Positions 1 to 8,113 of a stretch of DNA of 64,000 bases are shown here, piece by piece; the stretch's first letter is position 1, and each line of letters opens with the position of its first letter. The stretch covers positions 2,730,001 to 2,794,000 of the forward strand of contig NZ_CP040908.1 of assembly GCF_013488205.1 (NCBI RefSeq), written 5' to 3'. The DNA comes from Empedobacter falsenii (GTDB lineage Bacteria; Bacteroidota; Bacteroidia; Flavobacteriales; Weeksellaceae). A program made the position numbers and the translations under genes. The notes beneath the pieces were generated by a model, which saw only the letters and a list, made by a program, of their open reading frames with translations, was not told the DNA's origin and ran no database searches.

Positions 1-1
1 A

Positions 2-118
2 GGTAAAAAAGCCGATTTTATAAGCTTCTCTACCTTCGATTATCGTAATATTATCTATTATCAAGGGCAATTACAACCAACGTATGTTTGGAAAAATGGC
101 GCGTTGATTAATCAATAG
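2..118 (+). CDS. C-terminal end of an unidentified protein, cut by the window start
   Basis: An open frame runs from base 2 to a TAG at 116-118 and encodes 38 residues ending in WKNGALINQ. There is no start because the gene begins before the window. The composition (aromatic and polar, ordinary codons) looks like real protein, but no family motif is visible. It converges on the DUF4026 gene and overlaps its stop codon by 11 bases. It could be a chance open frame, since only 38 codons are visible. Confidence 0.4.
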   Translation, partial: GKKADFISFSTFDYRNIIYYQGQLQPTYVWKNGALINQ

Positions 119-1418
119 TGTAAATATTATCAGGAGTGATGGTGTTTGTCGGCGTGTAAATTAACCAATCGGTAATCATTTCTTGCGGATAAAGACCTTC
201 ATCTCCTTCATTCAAACCTTCTACAGCATAAGGACGATTCAAGCAAACACCAAAAATTTCGTTGTTTTCATTGATTCCGTACACATCAAACCAAATATGT
301 TCCTTATTCATTTCATGATCAACATCAAATCCTAATTTGATTAAAAATCGATAATAATTTTCTTCATCTGCTTCTGGATTAAAATACGTGTTAAATGCTT
401 TTTTATAAGATTCAAAACGTTGATAAGCCAAGGCTGACATTCGTTCCGTTTCCTGATCGCTGATAAAGAAAATCGGATTATCTGCAATTGTTGCCGCATA
501 AACTTCTGGCGTTAATGTATGTCCTTCTTGAACCCCTAACAAAACGCCACAAGGTTCGTAATTTTCGTTTTCTGGCTGACGCTCATTGTAACCTCCCGGA
601 ATTGTTGCAGGATAATCTTTCACCACATCTTCCCAACGTTTCCAACAAAATGTAATATCCAAACCATCATAACCAATATTAAATTCTTCATTTTCTGGCG
701 AACGAAAATCTGGTTTAATAAACGCATTTACAATCATATCCAAAGCCGAATTCATCTGCTCTACTCCATCTTTGATGTTCAACATTTCCAATTCCACAGA
801 ACCGCAACGATGCAAACCATGCGTATGCATCCAATACACGCGATCGCCATCTTCGTCCTCATCATAAACGCCATGAATCACATATAAATACGAAGGCGCA
901 GGCGGAATTTCTGACTCTGCTGTCACTTTCGCCCATTTACCAGAAAGCAAACGATAAGGCATAAAATCGACAACAATAGACGGATTCTCGACAATGGCTT
1001 GCATAATTTTTAGTTGCAAATGAAAACTATCCAACGCGTCATTTCCGAAATACATCACAGATTCCAAATAAAAATCTTGTTGCGTTGCAATTTCCATTTC
1101 TTCATCCGAAATCATATTTCCAAAACCAAATTCAGAATAATCGTTACTTCTCGCATCCACAACATACAAATTCACATCAAATTCTTCCTCCAAATAAGAC
1201 ACTACAAGTTGATATTCTTGCTTCACCGCTCCATTTTCGTCTTTATCAATTTCGATAAGATCAAAATTAATTAATTGAAAATAATTAGTTAATTTCAAAC
1301 TTTTCTCGATTGATTCTCTCGAGAATACAAAATCTTTCGACGAAGGAAAAATTCCCATTGTAGAAGGTAAACTCAATCCATCTTCTGCAATTCCTTTGTA
1401 CAATTCTTGATTTGTCAT
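108..1418 (-). CDS. DUF4026/DUF2314 domain protein
   Basis: A 436-residue cytoplasmic protein of unknown function, starting MTNQELYKGI. I chose the ATG at 1418 because the in-frame extension upstream (to 1469) has a basic, non-conserved sequence that reads like leader DNA. The middle (YLYVIHGVYDEDEDGDRVYW then HTHGLHRCGSVELEML) resembles DUF4026. The last 100 or so residues (HIWFDVYGI, GVCLNRPYAV, LNEGDEGLYP, DWLIYTP) resemble DUF2314, a small domain often found as a separate protein. There is no signal peptide or membrane segment, and the protein is acidic throughout. It is probably a single-gene unit; a near-consensus promoter element TATCTTTA lies on the minus strand at 1443-1450. Domain names come from memory of the families and no catalytic residues can be proposed. 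Confidence 0.75.
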   Translation of the reverse strand: MTNQELYKGIAEDGLSLPSTMGIFPSSKDFVFSRESIEKSLKLTNYFQLINFDLIEIDKDENGAVKQEYQLVVSYLEEEFDVNLYVVDARSNDYSEFGFGNMISDEEMEIATQQDFYLESVMYFGNDALDSFHLQLKIMQAIVENPSIVVDFMPYRLLSGKWAKVTAESEIPPAPSYLYVIHGVYDEDEDGDRVYWMHTHGLHRCGSVELEMLNIKDGVEQMNSALDMIVNAFIKPDFRSPENEEFNIGYDGLDITFCWKRWEDVVKDYPATIPGGYNERQPENENYEPCGVLLGVQEGHTLTPEVYAATIADNPIFFISDQETERMSALAYQRFESYKKAFNTYFNPEADEENYYRFLIKLGFDVDHEMNKEHIWFDVYGINENNEIFGVCLNRPYAVEGLNEGDEGLYPQEMITDWLIYTPTNTITPDNIYTID

Positions 1419-1540
1419 AGTTATTTTTAGTTTGTTTTTTGTTAAAGATAAATGTTTTAAGTTCATCAAAATTTTAGCAAAATGTTAAACTTTAAAATGA
1501 TTAAAGATGATAATTCAGTTCGCATTACGTTAATTTATTG

Positions 1541-1548
1541 TAATTTTG
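1541..1548 (+). promoter_or_regulatory. Bacteroidota -7 promoter element for yicC-gmk
   Basis: TAATTTTG matches the Flavobacteriia -7 consensus TAnnTTTG and lies 19 bases before the yicC ATG, implying a leader of roughly a dozen bases. No clear -33 TTTG is present; TTCG near 1519 is the nearest candidate. Confidence 0.5.
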
Positions 1549-1567
1549 TTCGCATAATTTTACAATT

Positions 1568-2428
1568 ATGATAGCATCTATGACAGGTTACGGTAAAGCC
1601 GTATTGGAATTACCTGAGAAAAAAGTAACGATAGAAATCCGTTCTTTAAACAGTAAAACACTGGATTTAAACACGAGAATTCCTTCTTTTTATCGTGAAA
1701 AAGAATTAGAAATCAGAAACCTTATTTCAGAAAAAGTTCAACGTGGAAAAGTTGATTTTTCGATGTTGGTAGAGTTAAATCCTGCTGCAAGAAATCAAAA
1801 TATAAATGCTGAATTAATCAAAAGTTATATGGCAGAATTCAAATCAATCACGCCAAATGTGACTGATGGTGAATTGTTACCTGTAGTAATGCGCCTTCCA
1901 GACGTTATTTCGTACACGCAAGACGATTTGGGTGAAGACGAATGGAATCAAATTCGTGCAACAATTATTAACGCTATTGACGCTTTAAATCAATTTAGAT
2001 TAGACGAAGGAAAAGTTTTAGAGAAATATTTGACTTTAAACTTGAATAATATTTTGGAGCTTTTAACACAAGTTGTGCCTTTTGAAAAAGAACGAATTGA
2101 GACAATCAAAGAACGTTTCAATAAACGTTTAGAAGAAGTAAAAGTTGATATTGATCAAAATCGTTTTGAGCAAGAATTAATTTTCTATTTGGAAAAATTG
2201 GACATTACTGAAGAAAAAGTTCGTCTAAAAAACCATTGCGAATATTTCTTGAAAGAATTAGCTGGAACTGAATCAAATGGTAAAAAACTAGGGTTTATTT
2301 CGCAAGAAATTGGTCGTGAAATTAATACATTAGGTTCAAAGTCAAATCATTCTGAAATGCAAAAAATTGTCGTTCAAATGAAAGATGAATTAGAAAAAAT
2401 TAAAGAACAATCGTTAAACATTTTATAA
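1568..2428 (+). CDS. yicC: YicC family endoribonuclease
   Basis: A 286-residue YicC/YloC family protein. The family hallmark MTGYG is at the N-terminus (MIASMTGYGKAV), followed by the conserved IEIRSLNSKTLDLN and the RGKVDFS segment of the N-terminal domain. The C-terminal DUF1732 domain holds KLGFISQEIGREINTLGSKS. E. coli YicC is an endoribonuclease acting on RNAs; the same activity here is by homology. Length is normal (about 290). The stop codon shares its last A with the gmk start (TAATG), so the two genes are translationally coupled, an arrangement of yicC with gmk seen widely in bacteria. The start at 1568 follows the TAATTTTG promoter closely. Confidence 0.93.
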   Translation: MIASMTGYGKAVLELPEKKVTIEIRSLNSKTLDLNTRIPSFYREKELEIRNLISEKVQRGKVDFSMLVELNPAARNQNINAELIKSYMAEFKSITPNVTDGELLPVVMRLPDVISYTQDDLGEDEWNQIRATIINAIDALNQFRLDEGKVLEKYLTLNLNNILELLTQVVPFEKERIETIKERFNKRLEEVKVDIDQNRFEQELIFYLEKLDITEEKVRLKNHCEYFLKELAGTESNGKKLGFISQEIGREINTLGSKSNHSEMQKIVVQMKDELEKIKEQSLNIL

Positions 2429-2994
2429 TGAAAAAAGGAAAATTAATCGTCTTTTCAGCTCCATCAGGCGCAGGAAAAACAACTTTAGTTCGTTACGCTT
2501 TAGAACAATTGGAAAATATCAAATTTTCTATTTCTTGTACAACTAGAGATAAACGCGAAGGTGAGGCTCACGGAGAAGACTATTATTTCTTAACACCAGA
2601 AGAATTTAAGGCAAAAATTGCAAACGACGAATTCGTAGAACACGAAGAAGTTTACCGCGATAATTTTTACGGAACTTTAAAATCGGAAGTTGATCGCATT
2701 ACATCAGAAGGAAATTCTGTTATTTTTGACATTGATGTTATTGGTGCATTGAATATCAAAAAGTTGTACGGAGATCAATGTTTAACAGTGTTTGTAAATC
2801 CTCCATCTTTAGAAATTTTGAAAGAACGTTTGATTTCTCGCAACACAGAAAGCGAAGACAAATTGAAACAACGTTTGGACAAAGCGGGAATTGAAATGGA
2901 AAAAGCAAAAGACTTTGATATCATTTTATTGAATGACGATTTGGAAACTGCAAAAGCGAAAACCTTAGAAATTATTACAGATTTCATCAAATAA
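2428..2994 (+). CDS. gmk: Guanylate kinase
   Basis: A 188-residue cytoplasmic enzyme converting GMP and ATP to GDP and ADP. The P-loop is SAPSGAGKTT at residues 9-18, followed by the GMP-binding region with SCTTRDKREGEAHGEDYYF, where the arginine and the GEDYYF tyrosines are the classic guanylate kinase contacts. FVEHEEVYRDNFYGT is the usual lid-proximal motif. It overlaps yicC by one base. Downstream lies a strong hairpin terminator. Length is typical for the family. Confidence 0.97.
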   Translation: MKKGKLIVFSAPSGAGKTTLVRYALEQLENIKFSISCTTRDKREGEAHGEDYYFLTPEEFKAKIANDEFVEHEEVYRDNFYGTLKSEVDRITSEGNSVIFDIDVIGALNIKKLYGDQCLTVFVNPPSLEILKERLISRNTESEDKLKQRLDKAGIEMEKAKDFDIILLNDDLETAKAKTLEIITDFIK

Positions 2995-3016
2995 TAATTC
3001 TAAAACCAAAATAAAC

Positions 3017-3050
3017 AAATGCCTCGAATAAATAAAATCGAGGCATTTTT
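3017..3050 (+). terminator. Rho-independent terminator after gmk
   Basis: An 11-base stem AAATGCCTCGA (3017-3027) pairs with TCGAGGCATTT (3038-3048) around a 10-base loop, followed by a T run. It lies 22 bases past the gmk stop and would end the yicC-gmk transcript. Confidence 0.85.
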
Positions 3051-3084
3051 GTTATCTTTAGCTTTCGAAAAAATCACAACAAAA

Positions 3085-3855
3085 ATGGAGAGCCAAAACA
3101 GTTTAGAAATCAACAACGCCAATATTCATTATTATCACCACGAAATAAATCCAGAAAGACCAACTCTTATTTTCTTACACGATTCTTTAGGTTCTACGCA
3201 ACTTTGGAGAGATTTCCCGAAAGAAGTTGCCGAAAAAACGAATTGTAATTTATTTATCTACGATAGAAAAGGTTATGGAAAATCGTCGCCTTTTACAATT
3301 AATCATCGCGAATTAACCTATATGCATGATGAAGCAGATTTTCTAAATGATTTGGTTCAACATTTCAACTTCAAAGACATTATTTTATTTGGACATAGCG
3401 ATGGTGGCTCGATAACGTTGCTTTACGCTTCAAAATATCATCAAAATTTAAAAGGAATCATTGTCGTTGGTTCGCACATTATTGTGGAAGAAATTTCATT
3501 GCAAGGAATCAGAGATGCTAAAATTGCATATGCAGAAACTAATTTGAAAGAACGTTTGACAAAATATCATGGCGATAAAACGCAGAAAGTTTTTGAGATG
3601 TGGACAGAAACTTGGTTACGCCCAGATTTTATTGATTTTGATATTCGAGAAGAATTAAAAAATATCGAATGTCCAACTTTGGTTATTCAAGGAATTGATG
3701 ATGAATATGGTTCGATTGAGCAAGTAAATAAAATTATCAACAATGTAAAAGGAAGAAAAGAAAGTTATCTTGTTCCTGATGCAAAACATACACCTTACAA
3801 AGAAAATAAAACGCCAACTTTGGCTAAAACAGTTGAGTTTATTGATTCGTTATAA
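3085..3855 (+). CDS. Alpha/beta fold hydrolase
   Basis: A 256-residue alpha/beta hydrolase of the single-domain type (proline iminopeptidase or lipase-like). The oxyanion loop is FLHDSLGS, the nucleophile elbow is FGHSDGGS (Ser in GHSDG), the acid is probably the Asp of QGIDDEYGS, and the catalytic His is in PDAKHTPYKE near the end. I chose ATG 3085 (MESQNSLEIN) because an in-frame ATG at 3019 lies inside the gmk terminator hairpin. There is no signal peptide, so it is cytoplasmic. A near-consensus promoter TATCTTTA is at 3053-3060. The substrate cannot be inferred. Its stop codon sits inside a 24-base palindrome. Confidence 0.85.
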   Translation: MESQNSLEINNANIHYYHHEINPERPTLIFLHDSLGSTQLWRDFPKEVAEKTNCNLFIYDRKGYGKSSPFTINHRELTYMHDEADFLNDLVQHFNFKDIILFGHSDGGSITLLYASKYHQNLKGIIVVGSHIIVEEISLQGIRDAKIAYAETNLKERLTKYHGDKTQKVFEMWTETWLRPDFIDFDIREELKNIECPTLVIQGIDDEYGSIEQVNKIINNVKGRKESYLVPDAKHTPYKENKTPTLAKTVEFIDSL

Positions 3856-3864
3856 CGAATCAAT
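3841..3864. repeat. Perfect 24-base palindrome spanning a stop codon
   Basis: The sequence from ATTGATTCGTTA to TAACGAATCAAT reads the same on both strands. It includes the last codons and TAA of the hydrolase gene and lies in the 27-base gap before the convergent P-type ATPase gene. There is no T run on either side, so it is not a classic intrinsic terminator, though it may still separate the two convergent transcripts. Confidence 0.8.
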
Positions 3865-3882
3865 AAACCTAAATATCACTAT

Positions 3883-6381
3883 TTATTCAATTTTTCTTCT
3901 ACGTTTTATACATTTATACACTTCGAACCAAAGTACAGAAAGCATTGCTACAAGCATCGCGATTCCTAATTCATTTAGATTTAATGAAGTTACTTTAAAA
4001 AACAATGAAATTGGCTGTATATACAATATGGCAAAAAGTATTACTAATGTCAAAACTGTGACATAGACCATTAAATTATTTTTGTTTCGGAAACTTGACC
4101 ACAAACTATAATAAAATGAGCGATTAGTTAAACTCAACCAAACATTCGAGAAAATTAACGTTGTAAAAACCATTGCACGTGTTTTCTCTTCATTTCCTCC
4201 AAGTTGATAAGTATATTGATATACAAACAACAATCCTAATGTAATTATAATTCCTTGAATAATACTTGTTGAAAGCTCTTTCCAATTCAAGAAAGTTTCG
4301 GTCATCGGACGAGGTTTTCTTTTCATCGAATCTTTTTCCAATGGTTCATTTTCATACACAATAGAACATGTTGGTCCCATTACCAATTCTAAGAAAATAA
4401 CGTGAACTGGCGTAAAAATTTGTGGAAAAGCCCAACCTAAAAATAATGGCAACGAAACAATTAAAATAATCGGAATATGAATAGAAATAATATATTGAAC
4501 AGCTTTTTTGAGATTCGTATAAATACGTCTTCCAGCAGCGATTCCGACTACTAATTTACCTAAATCATCATTCGTCAAAATCAATTGAGCAGCTTGTTTC
4601 GCTATTTCTGTTCCCTTTTCACCCATCGCCACTCCAATATGAGCCGCTTTCAAGGCTGGTCCATCATTAACCCCATCACCCAACATTGCCACTACTTCTC
4701 CATCTTCTTTCAACGCTTTTACAACAGCCAATTTCGCTTCAGGAAACATACGAGCAAACAACACTTTATCATGAGCCGTTTGTAACAGATCTTTCTCCGA
4801 AAGTTGAGCAATTTCACTTCCTGTAATACTATTTTCTGCATGTAAAATTCCAGCCTGTTCTGCAATACTTTTTGTTGTTTCAGCATTATCACCCGTAATC
4901 ACTTTTACTTTTATTCCCGCATCATAAATCTGTTGAAACACAGTATTAATTCCTTTTTTTGGAGGATCATAAAAAACGACGAATCCTAAAAATTCGAAGG
5001 GTAAATCTTGTTGATGTTTTGGAAAATTATCCTCTTCAAAATTAGATTTCGCAACACCTAAAAGTCGAAAACCTTTTAATCCAAAATCATCAATTACTTT
5101 TTTTAATTGATTTATTACTTCTTCAGATAAGTTTGAAACATTCAGAATTGCTTCTGGAGCACCTTTTGCCGCAATTATTCGTTGATTATCTTTATTTTTA
5201 AAACAATGTGTCATCATGGGAGGCTTCCCAGATAAAGGATATTCGAAAAACATTTGATATTGATTACGTTCATCAAGCTGCGTTTGTTCGTAAACTCGGT
5301 GCAACGTTTTTTCCATAGGATCGAACGGAACAGGTTCACTACTCCACATCGCATATTGTATAATCTCATAAATTTCGACATTTTTGAATTGATTTTCATC
5401 AAAAACAGAAGACGTTTTTGCATCATAAATAGCTTTCAATTTCATCGAATTTTCTGTAATTGTTCCTGTTTTATCACTACAAATAACAGTTGTACTTCCT
5501 AAAGTTTCGACAACGCTACTCTTTTTTACAATAATTCCTTCGCGTAATAATTTCCATGAACCCAATGCCATAAATGTGGTAAATGCAACTGGAATTTCTT
5601 CAGGTAAAATAGACATTGCCAAAGTCAAACCGTTTAATAAACTGCTTACAATGTCTCTTGTTTGAAAATAATTGAATCCGCAAACCATTACAAAAACAAT
5701 GATTCCAATGATTGCCATTCCTTTCACAAATTTTTCTATCTGCAATTGCAAAGGCGACTTCTCTTCTTTTATAGATAAAATTGAGGTTCCTATTTTCCCT
5801 AATTTTGTTTCTGCTCCAATAGCCGTCACTTCAAAAATAGCCAATCCAGAAACCGTCAAGGTTCCACTGTAAATTTCTGGATGATCTGTATCTTTAAAAA
5901 CCGACATACTTTCGCCTGTTAAAGCAGATTCGTTCACCGAAAAATCATTACTATGAACAATATTCCCATCCGCATTGATCATTTTTCCTTCTTCCGTCAC
6001 ACACAAATCACCAATTGTAATTTCGTGTGTTGGAATCTCAACTAATCGTCCATTACGGATAACAGAACTCAAAGGTTCGTTCAACTTTTCCAACTCTTGC
6101 AGAGCTTTTTGATTACGAGAATCTTGGTAAAAAGAAATTCCTGTCACCGCAACAATCGCCACAAACATAAATGCAGCTTCGCCCAAATCACCAACCAACA
6201 CATAAATAATTGATACAGCAATCAAAATTAACGTCATTGGTTCTTTTAGAATATCAAACAATAAGCTGTACCAAGCAGAATTTTGATCACTTTTTATCGC
6301 ATTATTTCCGTATTGTTCTTGAGCTTTTTTAACTTCAGAATCAGATAACCCTTTTAAATTTTCAGGAATTTTTATAGACAT
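3883..6381 (-). CDS. Cation-translocating P-type ATPase
   Basis: An 832-residue P-type ATPase of the P2-like fold, in the inner membrane. The actuator-domain TGES is at 155-158, the M4 motif is PEEIPVA at 260-266, the phosphorylated Asp lies in DKTGT at 303-307, then KGAPEAIL in the nucleotide domain and GDGVNDGPALK in the P domain. About ten hydrophobic segments are visible: two pairs before the large loop and six after it. The Glu of the Ca-ATPase PEGLP motif is kept as PEEIP. The usual M6 N-x-x-x-D ligand set reads ELVMGPTCS instead, so the ion is unclear. It is monocistronic, convergent with the hydrolase gene. Calcium is possible but not shown. Confidence 0.9.
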   Translation of the reverse strand: MSIKIPENLKGLSDSEVKKAQEQYGNNAIKSDQNSAWYSLLFDILKEPMTLILIAVSIIYVLVGDLGEAAFMFVAIVAVTGISFYQDSRNQKALQELEKLNEPLSSVIRNGRLVEIPTHEITIGDLCVTEEGKMINADGNIVHSNDFSVNESALTGESMSVFKDTDHPEIYSGTLTVSGLAIFEVTAIGAETKLGKIGTSILSIKEEKSPLQLQIEKFVKGMAIIGIIVFVMVCGFNYFQTRDIVSSLLNGLTLAMSILPEEIPVAFTTFMALGSWKLLREGIIVKKSSVVETLGSTTVICSDKTGTITENSMKLKAIYDAKTSSVFDENQFKNVEIYEIIQYAMWSSEPVPFDPMEKTLHRVYEQTQLDERNQYQMFFEYPLSGKPPMMTHCFKNKDNQRIIAAKGAPEAILNVSNLSEEVINQLKKVIDDFGLKGFRLLGVAKSNFEEDNFPKHQQDLPFEFLGFVVFYDPPKKGINTVFQQIYDAGIKVKVITGDNAETTKSIAEQAGILHAENSITGSEIAQLSEKDLLQTAHDKVLFARMFPEAKLAVVKALKEDGEVVAMLGDGVNDGPALKAAHIGVAMGEKGTEIAKQAAQLILTNDDLGKLVVGIAAGRRIYTNLKKAVQYIISIHIPIILIVSLPLFLGWAFPQIFTPVHVIFLELVMGPTCSIVYENEPLEKDSMKRKPRPMTETFLNWKELSTSIIQGIIITLGLLFVYQYTYQLGGNEEKTRAMVFTTLIFSNVWLSLTNRSFYYSLWSSFRNKNNLMVYVTVLTLVILFAILYIQPISLFFKVTSLNLNELGIAMLVAMLSVLWFEVYKCIKRRRKIE

Positions 6382-6484
6382 TATTTCAATCGATTAGTGT
6401 TTAATAAAGTTACAGCTAAATCCAATTAAAAAATAGTTTAATCACTGATTATGTCCTATTTAGATTTGATTTCAATTAAAACAA

Positions 6485-6512
6485 AAAAATCATTTCGAAT
6501 GAAATGATTTTT
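6485..6512 (-). terminator. Terminator for the NlpC/P60 - O-methyltransferase pair
   Basis: A 12-base perfect stem, AAAAATCATTTC at 6485-6496 with GAAATGATTTTT at 6501-6512, encloses a 4-base loop. On the minus strand it is followed by a long T run and lies just past the stop at 6522. Confidence 0.85.
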
Positions 6513-6521
6513 ACTCTATTA

Positions 6522-7286
6522 TTAAGGAATTAATTTTCGAATGCATCGCAATTTATGCGAATATTTTTGAGAATCGGTATTGAAAATTCCATTTGTATCA
6601 ATTGGATCAATGCGAACTTTTCCGTGTGCATGTAAAATCTTTCCATTTCCACACATAATTCCGACATGAATAATTCGACCTTCTGCATTATCAAAAAAAG
6701 CTAAATCTCCAGGTTCTGCTTCTTCTACAAAACTCAAAACTTCGCCCATTTCCGCTTGTTGATAAGCATCTCTCGGAATTTTGTAACCTCCTATTTTGTA
6801 CACTTGTTGCGTTAAACCAGAACAATCAATTCCAAAAGAAGATTTTCCGCCCCATAAATAAGGCACATTTAGATAGGCTTTTGCTATTTCGACCAATTGA
6901 TCTTTTGATTTTTTACCAGAAGTATATACCCCAAAATATTCAAAACATTTTGGACCAATTTTGATTTTACTTTCATTCAAAGCACGAACCTCAGCTCCAA
7001 TTGTCAAAGTCATTGGCAAGCCACTTTCCATCGCATGATTGTACGGATTGATAGCAAATTTCTCGATTGAATCTTTATTATATTCTTCTTCCGAAATTTC
7101 TACAATTTGTTTTGGATCAAGCCAACCTTCATAACCATCAAAAGCTAACTGAACTTTCGTCCATTTTTCTAATTCTTCTAAAATAATCAACTTTTCTCCA
7201 AACAAAACCTGACTCACCATTTCTGATGAATCTCTTGCTTCGGAGCGCAATGGCGCAACACTTACTTGACAAATGGCGTACTTCAT
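6522..7286 (-). CDS. NlpC/P60 (C40) cell-wall peptide peptidase with N-terminal SH3-like domains
   Basis: A 254-residue protein. Residues 1-60 form an SH3b-like domain (APLRSEARDSSEMVSQVLFG, EGWLDP), a second linker or SH3-like region covers about 65-125, and the NlpC/P60 domain covers 128-254. Catalytic residues are Cys155 in FGIDCSGLTQ, His207 in RIIHVGIM and His219 in ILHAHG. No signal peptide is seen, which fits the cytoplasmic gamma-D-glutamyl-diamino-acid endopeptidases that recycle murein peptides (YkfC or dipeptidyl-peptidase VI type). Its ATG overlaps the stop of the O-methyltransferase by one base (TAATG), so the two are co-translated. Function in recycling is inferred from the family. 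Confidence 0.9.
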   Translation of the reverse strand: MKYAICQVSVAPLRSEARDSSEMVSQVLFGEKLIILEELEKWTKVQLAFDGYEGWLDPKQIVEISEEEYNKDSIEKFAINPYNHAMESGLPMTLTIGAEVRALNESKIKIGPKCFEYFGVYTSGKKSKDQLVEIAKAYLNVPYLWGGKSSFGIDCSGLTQQVYKIGGYKIPRDAYQQAEMGEVLSFVEEAEPGDLAFFDNAEGRIIHVGIMCGNGKILHAHGKVRIDPIDTNGIFNTDSQKYSHKLRCIRKLIP

Positions 7287-7933
7287 TATTTTTTTCGAAT
7301 TAATGTAATTCCATCACGAATTGGTAAAATGATCGATTCGACACGTTCATCTTTCGTTACCATCTCATTAAATTCTTTCAAGATTTTTGTCGAAGGATCT
7401 TTCTTATCTTCCTCCTCCATCATCACTTTTCCGTACCACAACACATTGTCAACCAACATTGCTCCTCCGGGACGAAGAAGTTCCAATACCTTCTCGAAAT
7501 AATAAGGATAACTCTCTTTATCGGCATCAATAAAAGCTAAATCTACAGAATCTTTTTCAATTGTATTCAATTCTTTGCGCGCATCATTGATTCTGAAATC
7601 AATTTTTGAAGCAAATTCTGATTCATCAAAATACTTTCTGCAAAGATATTCTAACTCATCATTTTTATCCATCGTAATGATTTTTCCATCAGCAGTCAAA
7701 CCTTCTGCCAAACACAATGTTGCGTAACCTGTGAAAGTTCCTAACTCTAAAATAGTTTTAGGCGCTAAAATCTTCGACAAAATGCTTAACAAACGACCTT
7801 GATATTCGCCCGAAATCATGTGTGGCTGCGTTGTACATTGATAAGTTTCAACACGTAAACGGCTCAAGATTTCAGGTTCTTGATCCACATGATGATCTAA
7901 ATACGATTCTAAAACTGGTGAAATTTTTATCAT
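7286..7933 (-). CDS. Class I SAM-dependent O-methyltransferase
   Basis: A 215-residue protein of the caffeoyl-CoA/catechol O-methyltransferase-like family (Methyltransf_3). The SAM-binding motif is ILELGTFTGYATLCLAEGL, the ribose-binding acid lies in IITMDKND, and the metal site is formed by FIDADKESY and LVDNVLWYG. Bacterial relatives methylate small catechol-like substrates; the natural substrate here is unknown. A promoter element TAATTTTG lies just upstream on the minus strand, and the gene leads a two-gene operon with the NlpC/P60 peptidase. Confidence 0.92.
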   Translation of the reverse strand: MIKISPVLESYLDHHVDQEPEILSRLRVETYQCTTQPHMISGEYQGRLLSILSKILAPKTILELGTFTGYATLCLAEGLTADGKIITMDKNDELEYLCRKYFDESEFASKIDFRINDARKELNTIEKDSVDLAFIDADKESYPYYFEKVLELLRPGGAMLVDNVLWYGKVMMEEEDKKDPSTKILKEFNEMVTKDERVESIILPIRDGITLIRKK

Positions 7934-7949
7934 ACCTTTAAAAAGTCTA

Positions 7950-7957
7950 CAAAATTA
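7950..7957 (-). promoter_or_regulatory. -7 promoter element for the O-methyltransferase operon
   Basis: Minus-strand TAATTTTG (plus strand CAAAATTA) matches TAnnTTTG and ends 17 bases before the start codon, implying a leader of about ten bases. Confidence 0.5.
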
Positions 7958-8028
7958 CAAAAAATGCATTGAATCTCGGCTATATAAAGGAAATTTAGAT
8001 AAGAAAATTTATCCAAAATAATCAAACC

Positions 8029-8060
8029 AAAAAAGCATTACTTTTTGGGTAATGCTTTTT
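8029..8060 (-). terminator. Terminator after acs
   Basis: AAAAAAGCATTAC (8029-8041) pairs with GTAATGCTTTTT (8049-8060) around a 7-base loop. It follows the acs stop at 8114 on the minus strand and has a T run there. Confidence 0.85.
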
Positions 8061-8113
8061 GTTTTGAAAATTATTTTGATAAACTTAGGCTAAATCTTAA
8101 CCTCAGCCTTACT

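Noticed and set aside
1014-1274. Plus-strand open frame opposite the DUF4026 gene
   Set aside because: Antisense shadow with His/Ile/Phe-rich composition and no motif; the minus-strand gene is clearly real.
3019-3084. Upstream start for the alpha/beta hydrolase
   Set aside because: The first ATG is inside the stem of the gmk terminator and would encode a sequence not typical of hydrolases.
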